From: Mycetohabitans rhizoxinica HKI 454
GTDB lineage: Bacteria > Pseudomonadota > Gammaproteobacteria > Burkholderiales > Burkholderiaceae
Assembly: GCF_000198775.1 (NCBI RefSeq)
Contig: NC_014718.1
Coordinates: 140,038-192,679, forward strand
Direction of reading: 5' to 3'
DNA: 52,642 bases
The notes beneath the pieces were generated by a model. It searched no databases. It was not told the DNA's origin and saw only the letters and a list, made by a program, of their open reading frames with translations. A program made the position numbers and the translations under genes. This document shows, one piece after another, positions 44,989 through 52,642 of this stretch. Each line of letters starts with the position of its first letter. The first letter of the stretch is position 1.

Positions 44989-46229
44989 TGGTGGCGCCCG
45001 GGCGGCAGAAAGCGGTAGCGATCGCGCGGGGCCCAACGCGGGCGATGCCGGCCAAGGTCGGCGGCGTGGCCCGCACGAGCTCACGGCGATGGTCCGGGCC
45101 GGCCGAACACGCCCACCTGCAGCCGCTGCTGTACATCGTGTCTGAACATGCCACCGATGTGGATCGCGACGCGCGCTTTCCCACCGAGGCGCTGGGCGCG
45201 TTGCGTGAAGCAGGCTTGATGTCATCGCTGGTGCCGGCGTCACTGGGCGGAGCCGCAACATCGCTCAAGACCGTTGCGGGTATTTGCGAGGCGCTGGCGC
45301 GCGCTTGTGCATCCAGCGCGATGATGTTCGCGATGCACCAGGCGAGCGTCGCATGGCTCGTGCTGCATCACGAAGCGCATGAGGCCAGTCGCGCATTGCT
45401 GCAGCGATTGTGCGCCGAGCAAATGCTGTTCGGCATTGCCGGTATGGCCGACGCGACCCCGGTCGCGGGCACCGCCAGTGGGCCCAGGCCCGCATTGCTG
45501 CAGCACCATGCGGAGCAATTCACACTGGTGATCGACGGCACGACGATCCCGTATGGCGCTTACGCGGACGCTCTATTGCTGCCGGCGGGCGAAAATGGAT
45601 TTATCGCCGTGTCCAAGGAACAGTACAAGCTGGAGCGGCGCGAAAGCTGGGATGCGCTTGGCATGCGAGGATTGTGCAGCGACGAATTCCGTGTGGTCGT
45701 CACGGGCGAGTCGAGCCAAATCCTGCATACGGCGCGCCATGGCGCAGGCAACCTTCATGCGATTGTCCAATTGCTGCACAGCGCCGTATGGGTTGGCATC
45801 GCCACCAGCGCATTGGAACGAGCGCAGGCTTACTCGAGGGGGCGGGGCGAGTCGGCGCACGTGCTGATGCCCGGTGCCGCGCGCCTTGCCGAAGCGAATG
45901 CGCTGTTGCAGATGATGCGCGCGCATCTGGGCAGCGCACTGAAGCAGGCCAGCAGCGGTCCTGGCGGCTTGCCGCCGCGCGATGGCGCCTTCGTCGATGA
46001 AATGCAGGTGTTGAGGACCGGGGTATCGAGAAGCGCGCTGGCGCTGGTCAATCACGCGATGATGGTCTGCGGCATAGACGGTTATCGCAACGATACGGAT
46101 GTCAGTGTCGCGCGGCATCTGCGCGATTTGTACGCTGCGCCGCTTGGGTTGGGATCCCCCTGCCATGCAGCAATGCCTCCTACCCCCGCCTCCGACGTTA
46201 CGCCGTCGAGCGATATCCTCCCCGAATAA
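44985..46229 (+). CDS. Acyl-CoA (or acyl-ACP) dehydrogenase family flavoprotein
   Basis: A 414-residue protein from the ATG at 44985, overlapping the carrier-protein stop. Features of the family: the N-terminal helical part ALGALREAGLMSSLVPASLG, then CEALARACASSAMMFAMHQA, the beta-domain (YKLERRESWDALGMRGLCSD, where the WDALGMRG segment contacts flavin), and the helical C-terminal domain ending in VSVARHLRDLYAAPL, a region near the usual active site. The usual catalytic Glu is not evident. The leader of ~45 residues is basic and poorly conserved. Coupling to the ACP suggests that it oxidises a carrier-bound acyl chain, but the substrate is unknown. Confidence 0.82.
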   Translation: MMVAPGRQKAVAIARGPTRAMPAKVGGVARTSSRRWSGPAEHAHLQPLLYIVSEHATDVDRDARFPTEALGALREAGLMSSLVPASLGGAATSLKTVAGICEALARACASSAMMFAMHQASVAWLVLHHEAHEASRALLQRLCAEQMLFGIAGMADATPVAGTASGPRPALLQHHAEQFTLVIDGTTIPYGAYADALLLPAGENGFIAVSKEQYKLERRESWDALGMRGLCSDEFRVVVTGESSQILHTARHGAGNLHAIVQLLHSAVWVGIATSALERAQAYSRGRGESAHVLMPGAARLAEANALLQMMRAHLGSALKQASSGPGGLPPRDGAFVDEMQVLRTGVSRSALALVNHAMMVCGIDGYRNDTDVSVARHLRDLYAAPLGLGSPCHAAMPPTPASDVTPSSDILPE

Positions 46230-46971
46230 TCTCTTTTGTGTTGTGCGCGCACCGCCGCGCGCACGGTTCACGCGTTTCAAACTGTAAATTCGATGTCGAT
46301 GGTGTTACATCGACGCAATGGATGCCGATCGAAAGGGTGGCGTCTAGGCCATTATCGGTAACTATTACGCAAATCCGCGGGTTGCAGTTTCTGTATTTTG
46401 TTAAATTAATAAAAATTAATATTAATCAATAATTTAAGGGCGAAGTGTGGGGTGCCGAACATAGACTGGCACCGGCTTGGCAATTCAAATTTGAAACAGT
46501 TTTGCGCGTTTAATCACACCGCTTTTCGGGCGTCGATCCGGTGCCTCGGCGGGGTGTTTGGTTATGCCGAACGAGTCTTAACCCGCGCGCAGAAAAGCGA
46601 TAAGCGGTAAAGCGCACGTTCTGAACCGGGCCACACTCATGGCGCAATGCAACATCGGGTGTGTCTCGCGGCAGCTAGTCTGTTCATAAATGCGACGCTT
46701 TTGGGCGGCGCGGCGGTGTCGCGGCTGTGCGCGTTACGCGCAGACCTTTATTAATCAAGGACTTCTGATCTAGTGGCACACAACTCGCTGAATCAAGGCT
46801 ATGTCCCCTCCAGAGGGCGACACGGCAACGTGACAGAAAACGTTCAACAGGCCGCGGATCCGAAGTCAAGGTAAAGATTGCAGCGGTTGCAATTGTTCTT
46901 GGATTGTGATCAGCGAAATTCGACGGACACCACGCTGCGTTTGCGCAGCATAGCCAAACCGGAACACCAAT
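46230..46971. other. Intergenic control region of about 740 bp
   Basis: No gene is recognisable. It contains a strongly AT-rich block (46400-46435), a candidate sigma54 promoter (46467-46482) and a 12-bp palindrome TTCAAATTTGAA (46484-46495). Its length and position before the Crp/Fnr gene and the polysaccharide genes mark it as the main control region of the locus. Confidence 0.5.
46467..46482 (+). promoter_or_regulatory. Candidate sigma54 (-24/-12) promoter
   Basis: TGGCAC-N4-TTGGCA keeps the invariant GG and GC with the required 10-bp spacing and differs from the consensus at one position of the -12 element. It reads toward the Crp/Fnr gene, with a leader of about 490 nt, and a sigma54 activator is encoded 2 kb upstream. 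A perfect palindrome TTCAAATTTGAA follows at 46484-46495. Confidence 0.5.
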
Positions 46972-47781
46972 ATGCTCTACCCCAGAGATGATCTGCATGC
47001 GAACCACTTGCTCGGCGCCTTGAGCGAGGAGGACTGGCGATCACTCGAGCCACACCTCGAGCTGGTTCGCGTCAAGAGCCCGCAACTGCTTTGCGATGCC
47101 GACGAGCCGATCCGTCACATGTATTTCCCAACGACTGCGGTGATGTCGATGTTGTATCTGATGGAGGACGGCGCGACGGTCGAGGTCGCGGCGATCGGCA
47201 ACGAGGGTGTGGTCGGGGTGCCCGTGCTCACCGGCGGCGGTACGATGCCCAGCCGTGTCGAGGTGCGCAGCAGCGGTTTTGCATACCGCGTGCCCGCCAG
47301 CGTATTCCGAAAGGAGTTCGAAAAGTCGATGGGTATTCATCGACTGATGCTGTTGTACATTCAGGCGCTGATGACGCAAATCGCTCAAAGTGCGCTATGC
47401 AACAGACACCATTCGGTGAATGAGCAACTCTGTCGCTGGCTCCTGCTTGCGCATGACCGTTTGGCTACGGACGAGTTGGCGGTCACCCAGCAGATGATTG
47501 CGAACATGCTGGGGGTACGTCGCGAGGGGGTGACCGAGGCGGCCGGCAAACTGCAGGAAGCAGGTTTGATCAGGCAACGCCGAGGGCATATCACCGTGCT
47601 TGACCGGCATGGCCTCGAGGCGCGTGCCTGTGAGTGTTACAGCATGATCCGTCGAGAATTTGATCGGCTGTTGCCGCGTGCCGCCGATGTCGTGGCGCTG
47701 GAGCGCTCGCGCACGATCGCGCCGGCCGAGGGACGTGCACTGCGCACGCTCGGCTACGTCCGTGTGCTGCAACCCGCCTAA
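46972..47781 (+). CDS. Crp/Fnr-family transcriptional regulator
   Basis: A 269-residue regulator with an N-terminal cyclic-nucleotide-binding-like domain (~10-135; HMYFPTTAVMSMLYLMEDG, VEVAAIGNEGVVGVP) and a C-terminal winged helix (~150-225; VTQQMIANMLGVRREGVTEA, then GLIRQRRGHITVLD). It lacks the N-terminal Cys cluster of FNR and, as far as can be read, the canonical cAMP-binding Arg/Ser pair, so the ligand is unknown. The tail (~30 residues) extends past the usual HTH end. It precedes the polysaccharide genes by 23 bp and probably belongs to their transcript or controls them. Confidence 0.87.
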   Translation: MLYPRDDLHANHLLGALSEEDWRSLEPHLELVRVKSPQLLCDADEPIRHMYFPTTAVMSMLYLMEDGATVEVAAIGNEGVVGVPVLTGGGTMPSRVEVRSSGFAYRVPASVFRKEFEKSMGIHRLMLLYIQALMTQIAQSALCNRHHSVNEQLCRWLLLAHDRLATDELAVTQQMIANMLGVRREGVTEAAGKLQEAGLIRQRRGHITVLDRHGLEARACECYSMIRREFDRLLPRAADVVALERSRTIAPAEGRALRTLGYVRVLQPA

Positions 47782-47804
47782 GCGTTCGCGCGGAGAAATT
47801 CACA

Positions 47805-49182
47805 ATGCTAGGAATCGTTGCAAGGCTATCGGACGTCTTGCTCGTTGCAGCGGGCGCATGGCTGGCGCATGCGTTGCGCTACAACGGCTCATTCGACCTG
47901 ACTGACGCGGAGCGCTCGCTGGTGGCGCTGTCGTGTGCATTGACGCTGCTGGTCTTCCCGCCACTGGGTATCTACCGCTCGTGGCGAGGGCAGACACTGC
48001 ACCGATTGTTGTCACGCGTCACACTTGCTTGGTTCGCGGTGGTCGTGCTCGGCTTGTGCTTCATCTTCACGCTGCATCGCAGCAACGACATCTCGCGCCT
48101 GTGGCTGGGCACGGCGGTGTTGACCTGCGGCGCGTTGCTGCTCGCGGGCAAGTTGTTTATCCATGCGGTATTGCGCAAGGTCCGGCAAAGCGGAAAGAAC
48201 CACACACTCGGTGATCATCGTCGGTACCGAAAGCTATAGCCGCGCCGTTCTCGACCAGATGCATGCGGCGTCGGAAGCAGGTTTTCGGCCAGTGTATGTG
48301 TTCGACGATAGCGGCACGGTGCCTTCGGCTTGCATTGGCGGCGTGCCGGTACTGACGGACTTCGCGCAACTTGCTCGCATCGTGCGTGCCGGCGGGATCG
48401 ATGAAATGTGGCTTGCGTTGCCGTTGTCGCATGAACGTGTGATCCAGCGCATCGTGCGTGAGTTTCGCCACGATTTCGTCAACCTGAGGTTCTTGCCGGA
48501 CGTGCGAAGCATGACGCTGTTCAGTCAGTCGGTCACTGAGGTGTTGGGCATGCCGGCGATCAACCTGGCGGCCAGTCCGGTTTCCGACCCGCAACTGTGG
48601 CCCAAGCGGGTGTTTGACCGGTTGTTCGCCTTAGCCGTGCTGGTGCCTTTGTCGCCGCTGTTCATTGTGCTGGGCATCGCGGTGAAGCTCTCGTCTCCCG
48701 GCCCGGTGCTGTTCAAACAAAAGCGCAAGGGCGTTGATGGACAGGAGTTCGAGATCTTCAAATTCCGCACTATGCGCGTGCACCAGGAGCAGCATGGTGT
48801 GGTGCGCCAGGCTTCGCGTCATGACACGCGCATCACCAAAGTCGGCGCGTTCCTGCGCCGCACGTCGCTGGACGAGCTGCCGCAATTTTTGAACGTGCTG
48901 CTGGGGCAAATGTCGGTGGTTGGCCCGCGGCCGCACGCGATCGAGCACGACGACCTGTACAAGGACTTGATCGACGGCTACATGTATCGCTACCGCATCC
49001 GTCCGGGGATCACCGGGTGGGCTCAAGTCAATGGTTACCGCGGTGAGACGCGCAAAGTGGAAAAGATGGAGGCGAGAGTCAAATTTGATTTGTTCTACAT
49101 ACAAAACTGGACTTTCTGGTTCGACATCAAGATTATCTTGATTACGCTGGTGAAGGGTTTTGTCGGCCGTAACGCATTTTGA
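47805..49182 (+). pseudogene. Undecaprenyl-phosphate sugar phosphotransferase (WcaJ/BceB-like), frameshifted
   Basis: This membrane enzyme loads the first sugar-1-phosphate (usually glucose) onto undecaprenyl phosphate. The 5' frame (47805-48239) encodes four membrane segments (RLSDVLLVAAGAWLAHALRY onward). In the 3' frame (to 49182) it continues as SVIIVGTESYSRAVLDQM, a Rossmann-like middle, another membrane hairpin and the catalytic domain with KRKGVDGQEFEIFKFRTM, RRTSLDELPQFLNVL, GPRPHAIEHD and GITGWAQVNGYRGET. The frames join at a CACACAC run near 48201-48208; loss of one CA, or gain of one base, explains the break. Everything else looks intact, so it may be recent, reversible by slippage, or a sequencing error. 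The intact enzyme would have about 458 residues. Confidence 0.85.
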
Positions 49183-49328
49183 GCCGTACCGATCGATGTG
49201 CCGCACGTCGGCCCGGTGGCCCGACGCATTGCTGCTGGATAAAGTGGAAAGAAAATCTGCGCCCAAGGCCATACGCCGCGCATGTCGCGCGTTTGCTCCA
49301 GCCAGCCGCGCAAAAAGGAGAAACGAAG

Positions 49329-50609
49329 ATGTTGAAGTGCCCCATGTGGATGACTGTCGCCATGACGGTGGCATTGTCCGGCTGTGCGTTGGCTCCGGGA
49401 CCGACATTGGACTCGAGCCGCATGCATGACGATCTAAGCAAACCGACTGATACGACGACCTACGACGTGAACCTGATCACTCCGGAACTCGTCTTCAAGC
49501 TGAAAGAATCGGATGCGGCCGATGCGCGCGCGCGCGAGGCGAGCCTGCACGCGATGCCGGCCAATGAGGTGAGCGACTACCGGGTCGGGGTGAACGACGT
49601 GCTGGGCATCACCGTATGGGGGCATCTGGAGCTGACGCAAGGCGGCAATGCGGCGACGGCTCCGCTGCCGGACACGGGCACGCTGCAGGGCATGGGCAGC
49701 CTGGGGGCCGGCCAGCAGCAGCCGCAAAGCGCATTCAGCACCAATGGTCCGGGTGAGCTTGACGCGCAGGGCCAGCGGGTCGCCGCCGATGGCACGATCT
49801 TCTTTCCGTCGCTGGGCCGCGTGCGGGTCCTGGGACAGAGCACGGTGCAGATCTCGCGACTGTTGTATAACCGGTTGAAGGGCCGTCTGAAGGATCCGCA
49901 GATTGACGTGCGCGTGATCCAGTATCGCAGCCAGCAAGTACAGGTGACTGGCGGTGTGAAAAATCCGGGGCAGTTGTCGTTGACCGGCTCGCCGATGCGG
50001 GTGATCGATGCAATCAACCGTGCCGGCGGTGGCAATCCGGACGCGGATTTGCAGCGGGTGCTGGTGTCGCGTGGCGGCAAAGTGATCACGATCGATGCAA
50101 CGCGAATCCTAAACCGGGGCGACATGCGGCAGAACATCGTGTTGCAGAACGGCGACATCGTGAACGTGCCGGACCGGACGCAGAACCGCGTGTTTGTGAT
50201 GGGCGAGGTACCCAAGCCGCAGACGGTGTTCATGAACCAAGGCCAGTTGACACTGGCTGACGCGCTGACCGCAGCCGGCAGTATTGATCCGGCCGGGGCG
50301 AACCCACGGCAGATCATCGTGATCCGCCATCCCAATCCACCGCTCACGCAAATTTCCAATGGGCAGGATGGCTTGGAGGAGGGCTTCAAGAAGGCTAGCT
50401 ACGCGCCGGCCGACAACAAGCCGGAGATCTTCCGACTGGACATGACGCAGGTTGACGCCATGATGCTGGCCACCGAATTCGACATGAAGCCACTGGACGT
50501 CGTCTACGTCGGCACCGCACCGGCTGCTCGCTTCAACCGCCTGCTTGCACAAATCCTGCCTTCGGCCGAATCGTTCTACCTGGTCTGGTCGGTGGCGCAT
50601 AACCGCTAA
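49329..50609 (+). CDS. wza: Polysaccharide export outer-membrane lipoprotein, Wza type
   Basis: A 426-residue exporter that forms the outer-membrane channel for capsule or exopolysaccharide. The ATG at 49329 follows AAGGAG and starts a lipoprotein signal peptide ending in the lipobox LSGC (Cys near 19). The export domain has YRVGVNDVLGITVWGH and FFPSLGRVRVLGQS; SLBB repeats follow (QVTGGVKNPGQLSLTGSPM, then VFVMGEVPKPQTVFMNQGQL). The end resembles the amphipathic C-terminal helix region. Length fits the family. A Ser/Gln/Gly-rich insert (~115-140; GAGQQQPQSAFSTNGPG) sits inside the export domain. Wzc follows after 69 bp. Confidence 0.93.
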   Translation: MLKCPMWMTVAMTVALSGCALAPGPTLDSSRMHDDLSKPTDTTTYDVNLITPELVFKLKESDAADARAREASLHAMPANEVSDYRVGVNDVLGITVWGHLELTQGGNAATAPLPDTGTLQGMGSLGAGQQQPQSAFSTNGPGELDAQGQRVAADGTIFFPSLGRVRVLGQSTVQISRLLYNRLKGRLKDPQIDVRVIQYRSQQVQVTGGVKNPGQLSLTGSPMRVIDAINRAGGGNPDADLQRVLVSRGGKVITIDATRILNRGDMRQNIVLQNGDIVNVPDRTQNRVFVMGEVPKPQTVFMNQGQLTLADALTAAGSIDPAGANPRQIIVIRHPNPPLTQISNGQDGLEEGFKKASYAPADNKPEIFRLDMTQVDAMMLATEFDMKPLDVVYVGTAPAARFNRLLAQILPSAESFYLVWSVAHNR

Positions 50610-50678
50610 CCATTGATCGACGCAGACATCTGGGCATGATTCGAATCTATGGCAACGAGCGATAACTGAGGATTTCAA

Positions 50679-52642
50679 ATGGAAGCGCGACACATCGACA
50701 TGGGCTATTTGCCGTCGTCGGGCGCAAGCGAGGGGCTCGTACCGCGAGACCTGGTTCGCGTGATCACTGACAACCTGTGGGCCGTGGTCGGCATCGCGGC
50801 GGTGATCACGGCGCTGGCGAGCGCGTACGCGTTCCTCGCCACGCCGCTGTATTCGGCAGACACCCTGGTGCAGGTCGAGGTGCCCAAGCAAAATGAGTTG
50901 GCAGACCTGGTCACCAAGCAGCCAAGCCAGAACAACAGTTCGCCGAATGAACCGCCGACACAAACCGAAATGGCAATTGTCACCAGCCGCGCGGTCCTCG
51001 CACCGGTGATCGCTCAATACAAGCTGGACGTGCTCGTGACGCCGCATCGGTTTCCGGTGCTGGGCAAGATCGCCGACGCGTTGGCCACGCGTGGCGAGCC
51101 GTCGCGGGCGTGGTTTGGCCTGTCTAAGTACGCATGGGGCGGCGAACTGGTGGACATCGCGCAGCTGAACGTACCGCGCGAGTTGCAGGACAAGAAGCTT
51201 GAGCTTAAGGTGCTCGGCGCGCGGCGTTATCAGTTGCTGGACGAGCAGGGCAATTTGCTGGTGGAGGGTGTCGAGGGGCAACTGGCGCAAGCCGGCCCGG
51301 TATCGATGCTGGTCGAGCGGCTGGCGGCGCGCGACGGCGAGACGTTTATAGTCGAGCGTTTGAACGAGGTGACGGCGGTACGGCGCTTCATCAATCAGCT
51401 CAAGGTCGTGCAGGTCGGCAAGGAAACCGGCATCGTGCAGATCAGCTACGAGAACGATGATCCTGCATTGGCTACGGCGGTGGCCAATGCAGTGACGCAG
51501 AACTACATCGGCTCGCGTGTCACGCAGACGCAGGAAGAGGCGAGCAAGATGCTGGCGTTCATCAACAATGAACTGCCGCGGCTGCGCGACGACCTGAAGC
51601 AGGCTGAGGCGCAACTGCAGTCGCATCGGGTTGCATCTGGCTCGATGCAGGCGACTACCGAGAGTCAGAGCTATCTGCAAGGCAGCATTGAATTCGACCG
51701 CCAGATCGCCGCACTGAACCTGCAGCGTACTCAACTGCTGGATCGGTTTACGCCGCAAAGTCCTGAAGTCAAGACAGTCGATGCGCAGCTGGCGCAGTTG
51801 CGTGCGGCCAAGGGCAAGTTCGAGTCGCGTTTCGACTCGCTGCCAAGCGCTGACCGGCAATCTGCCGATCTGGCGCGTGATGCAAAGGTGGCTGAGGAAA
51901 TTTACGTAGCGATGGTCAATAAGGCACACGAGCTGTCCGTGTCGCGCGCCGGCACGGTAGGCAACGTGCATGTGATCGACACCGCGGTGCAACCTTCCAC
52001 GCCGGTCAAGCCGCGACGCGCGTTGATCATTTCGGCCGCGATCGTGCTCGGCCTGATGCTCGGCGTGCTATATGTGATATCACGTCGCTATCTGTCGCAA
52101 TCGGTCAGCGAGCCCGAGCAGCTCGAGAGCAAGCTGCGCTTGCCGGTGTTCGGCGCGGTATTGTTCAGCGACGAGCAGGTGCGGCTGGCGCGCACGCCGC
52201 CGCTGCCCGTGTTGCCCGGGGCACGCGAGCCGTCGCTGCATGGCGACGCGCGCGGCGCGATGGCGCTGGTCGCGTCGCCCGATGCGGTAGCGGACGGGTA
52301 TCAGCCGCGTCCGCACGCCGGCAGGCTGCTGGCGGCCACGCGCCCACACGATGTCGCGACCGAAGCGCTGCGCGGCATTCGCACGATGCTCAACTCGAAA
52401 CTGCTCAGTGCTACGAATCGGATCGTGATGGTGACCGGCGCGACGCCTGGCACCGGCAAGAGCTTTATTTCCGCCAATCTCGCTTTGCTGTACGCGCAAG
52501 CGGGCAAGCGCGTATTGCTGGTCGATGCGGATCTGCGCCGTGGCCGGCTGGGCATGCATTTCGGACTAGTGGCAGATACGGTGGGGTTGGCCGAGCTACT
52601 CGGCGACGGATTGGCGCCGGAACAGGCGATCCATCCAACCAG
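50679..52642 (+). CDS. wzc: Wzc-type polysaccharide co-polymerase/tyrosine autokinase (partial)
   Basis: 654 codons are visible before the window ends. This inner-membrane protein sets chain length and works with Wza in export. TM1 is at ~33-55, followed by the Wzz domain. A long coiled-coil periplasmic part (~235-400, with FINNELPRLRDDLKQAEAQL) and FTPQSPEVKTVDAQLAQLRA lead to the Pro-rich PSTPVKPRRALIISAA and TM2 (~445-465). The cytoplasmic kinase starts with EALRGIRTMLNSKLL and has Walker A GATPGTGKSF and Walker A' LLVDADLRRG. The Tyr-rich tail lies beyond the window. The ATG at 50679 follows a GAGGA element, and the frame is intact. Confidence 0.94.
   Translation, partial: MEARHIDMGYLPSSGASEGLVPRDLVRVITDNLWAVVGIAAVITALASAYAFLATPLYSADTLVQVEVPKQNELADLVTKQPSQNNSSPNEPPTQTEMAIVTSRAVLAPVIAQYKLDVLVTPHRFPVLGKIADALATRGEPSRAWFGLSKYAWGGELVDIAQLNVPRELQDKKLELKVLGARRYQLLDEQGNLLVEGVEGQLAQAGPVSMLVERLAARDGETFIVERLNEVTAVRRFINQLKVVQVGKETGIVQISYENDDPALATAVANAVTQNYIGSRVTQTQEEASKMLAFINNELPRLRDDLKQAEAQLQSHRVASGSMQATTESQSYLQGSIEFDRQIAALNLQRTQLLDRFTPQSPEVKTVDAQLAQLRAAKGKFESRFDSLPSADRQSADLARDAKVAEEIYVAMVNKAHELSVSRAGTVGNVHVIDTAVQPSTPVKPRRALIISAAIVLGLMLGVLYVISRRYLSQSVSEPEQLESKLRLPVFGAVLFSDEQVRLARTPPLPVLPGAREPSLHGDARGAMALVASPDAVADGYQPRPHAGRLLAATRPHDVATEALRGIRTMLNSKLLSATNRIVMVTGATPGTGKSFISANLALLYAQAGKRVLLVDADLRRGRLGMHFGLVADTVGLAELLGDGLAPEQAIHPT

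Noticed and set aside
50109..51992. 627-codon leftward open frame antisense to wza/wzc
   Set aside because: It is the mirror frame of high-GC coding DNA. It has no ribosome binding site or domain motifs, while the rightward frames match Wza and Wzc throughout.

Overview
The window looks like chromosomal DNA of a high-GC betaproteobacterium of the Burkholderiaceae. The reasons are a complete aerobic box (benzoyl-CoA) locus with a BoxR-type regulator, a Burkholderia-style Wza/Wzc exopolysaccharide locus, a LigD with phosphoesterase-ligase-polymerase order, and DUF3597, DUF4399 and DUF4863 proteins. The many decaying genes, together with a multimodular NRPS, fit a host-restricted or endofungal member such as Mycetohabitans. 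That genus assignment is inference.

Layout. Positions 1-3.3 kb hold ligD (runs off the left edge) and a degenerate xthA. Positions 3.5-5.6 kb hold an efflux-protein remnant carrying a hexanucleotide microsatellite, then small housekeeping-type genes (DUF3597, rubredoxin, DUF4399). Positions 5.97-22.46 kb form an accessory, AT-richer natural-product island of three co-directional genes: a NodU/TobZ-type carbamoyltransferase, a class I methyltransferase and a 4,511-residue four-module NRPS ending in a thioesterase. Positions 22.5-28.7 kb hold a transposase remnant, a histidine kinase whose response regulator is broken, MipA and LysR remnants, an aromatic aminotransferase and an amino-acid permease, and a broken Lrp gene. 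Positions 28.7-37.4 kb are the divergent box benzoate locus (hydrolase, benzoate-CoA ligase and DUF4863 leftward; boxR, boxC, boxB, boxA rightward), followed by a collapsed livG/livF remnant. Positions 38.2-42 kb hold an Rnk/GreA-like factor, IS3, RelB and MCP remnants, a Fic protein, and a tRNA-Leu(UAA) gene split by a group I intron, facing a DnaJ-domain gene. Positions 42.8-52.6 kb are an exopolysaccharide locus: a VpsR-like sigma54 activator, a carrier protein plus acyl-CoA dehydrogenase pair, a Crp/Fnr regulator, a frameshifted initiating glycosyltransferase, wza, and wzc (runs off the right edge).

How the genes work together. The NRPS probably makes a tetrapeptide (Ala-like, basic, unassigned amine-bearing, Ser). 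Both even-numbered modules start with dual condensation/epimerisation-type C domains, so residues 1 and 3 should be D. The carbamoyltransferase and methyltransferase would tailor it. The box genes convert benzoate to benzoyl-CoA, epoxidise it and cleave the ring, and a 9-bp motif shared by the boxR and boxC upstream regions is a candidate BoxR operator. The exopolysaccharide genes would initiate, export and control the length of a polymer under sigma54 and Crp/Fnr-type control.

The clearest unusual elements are the group I intron in tRNA-Leu(UAA), the three-gene NRPS island, the 26-unit hexanucleotide repeat inside an efflux-protein remnant, and the density of frameshifts and deletions, several of which remove a single key component of an otherwise intact system.
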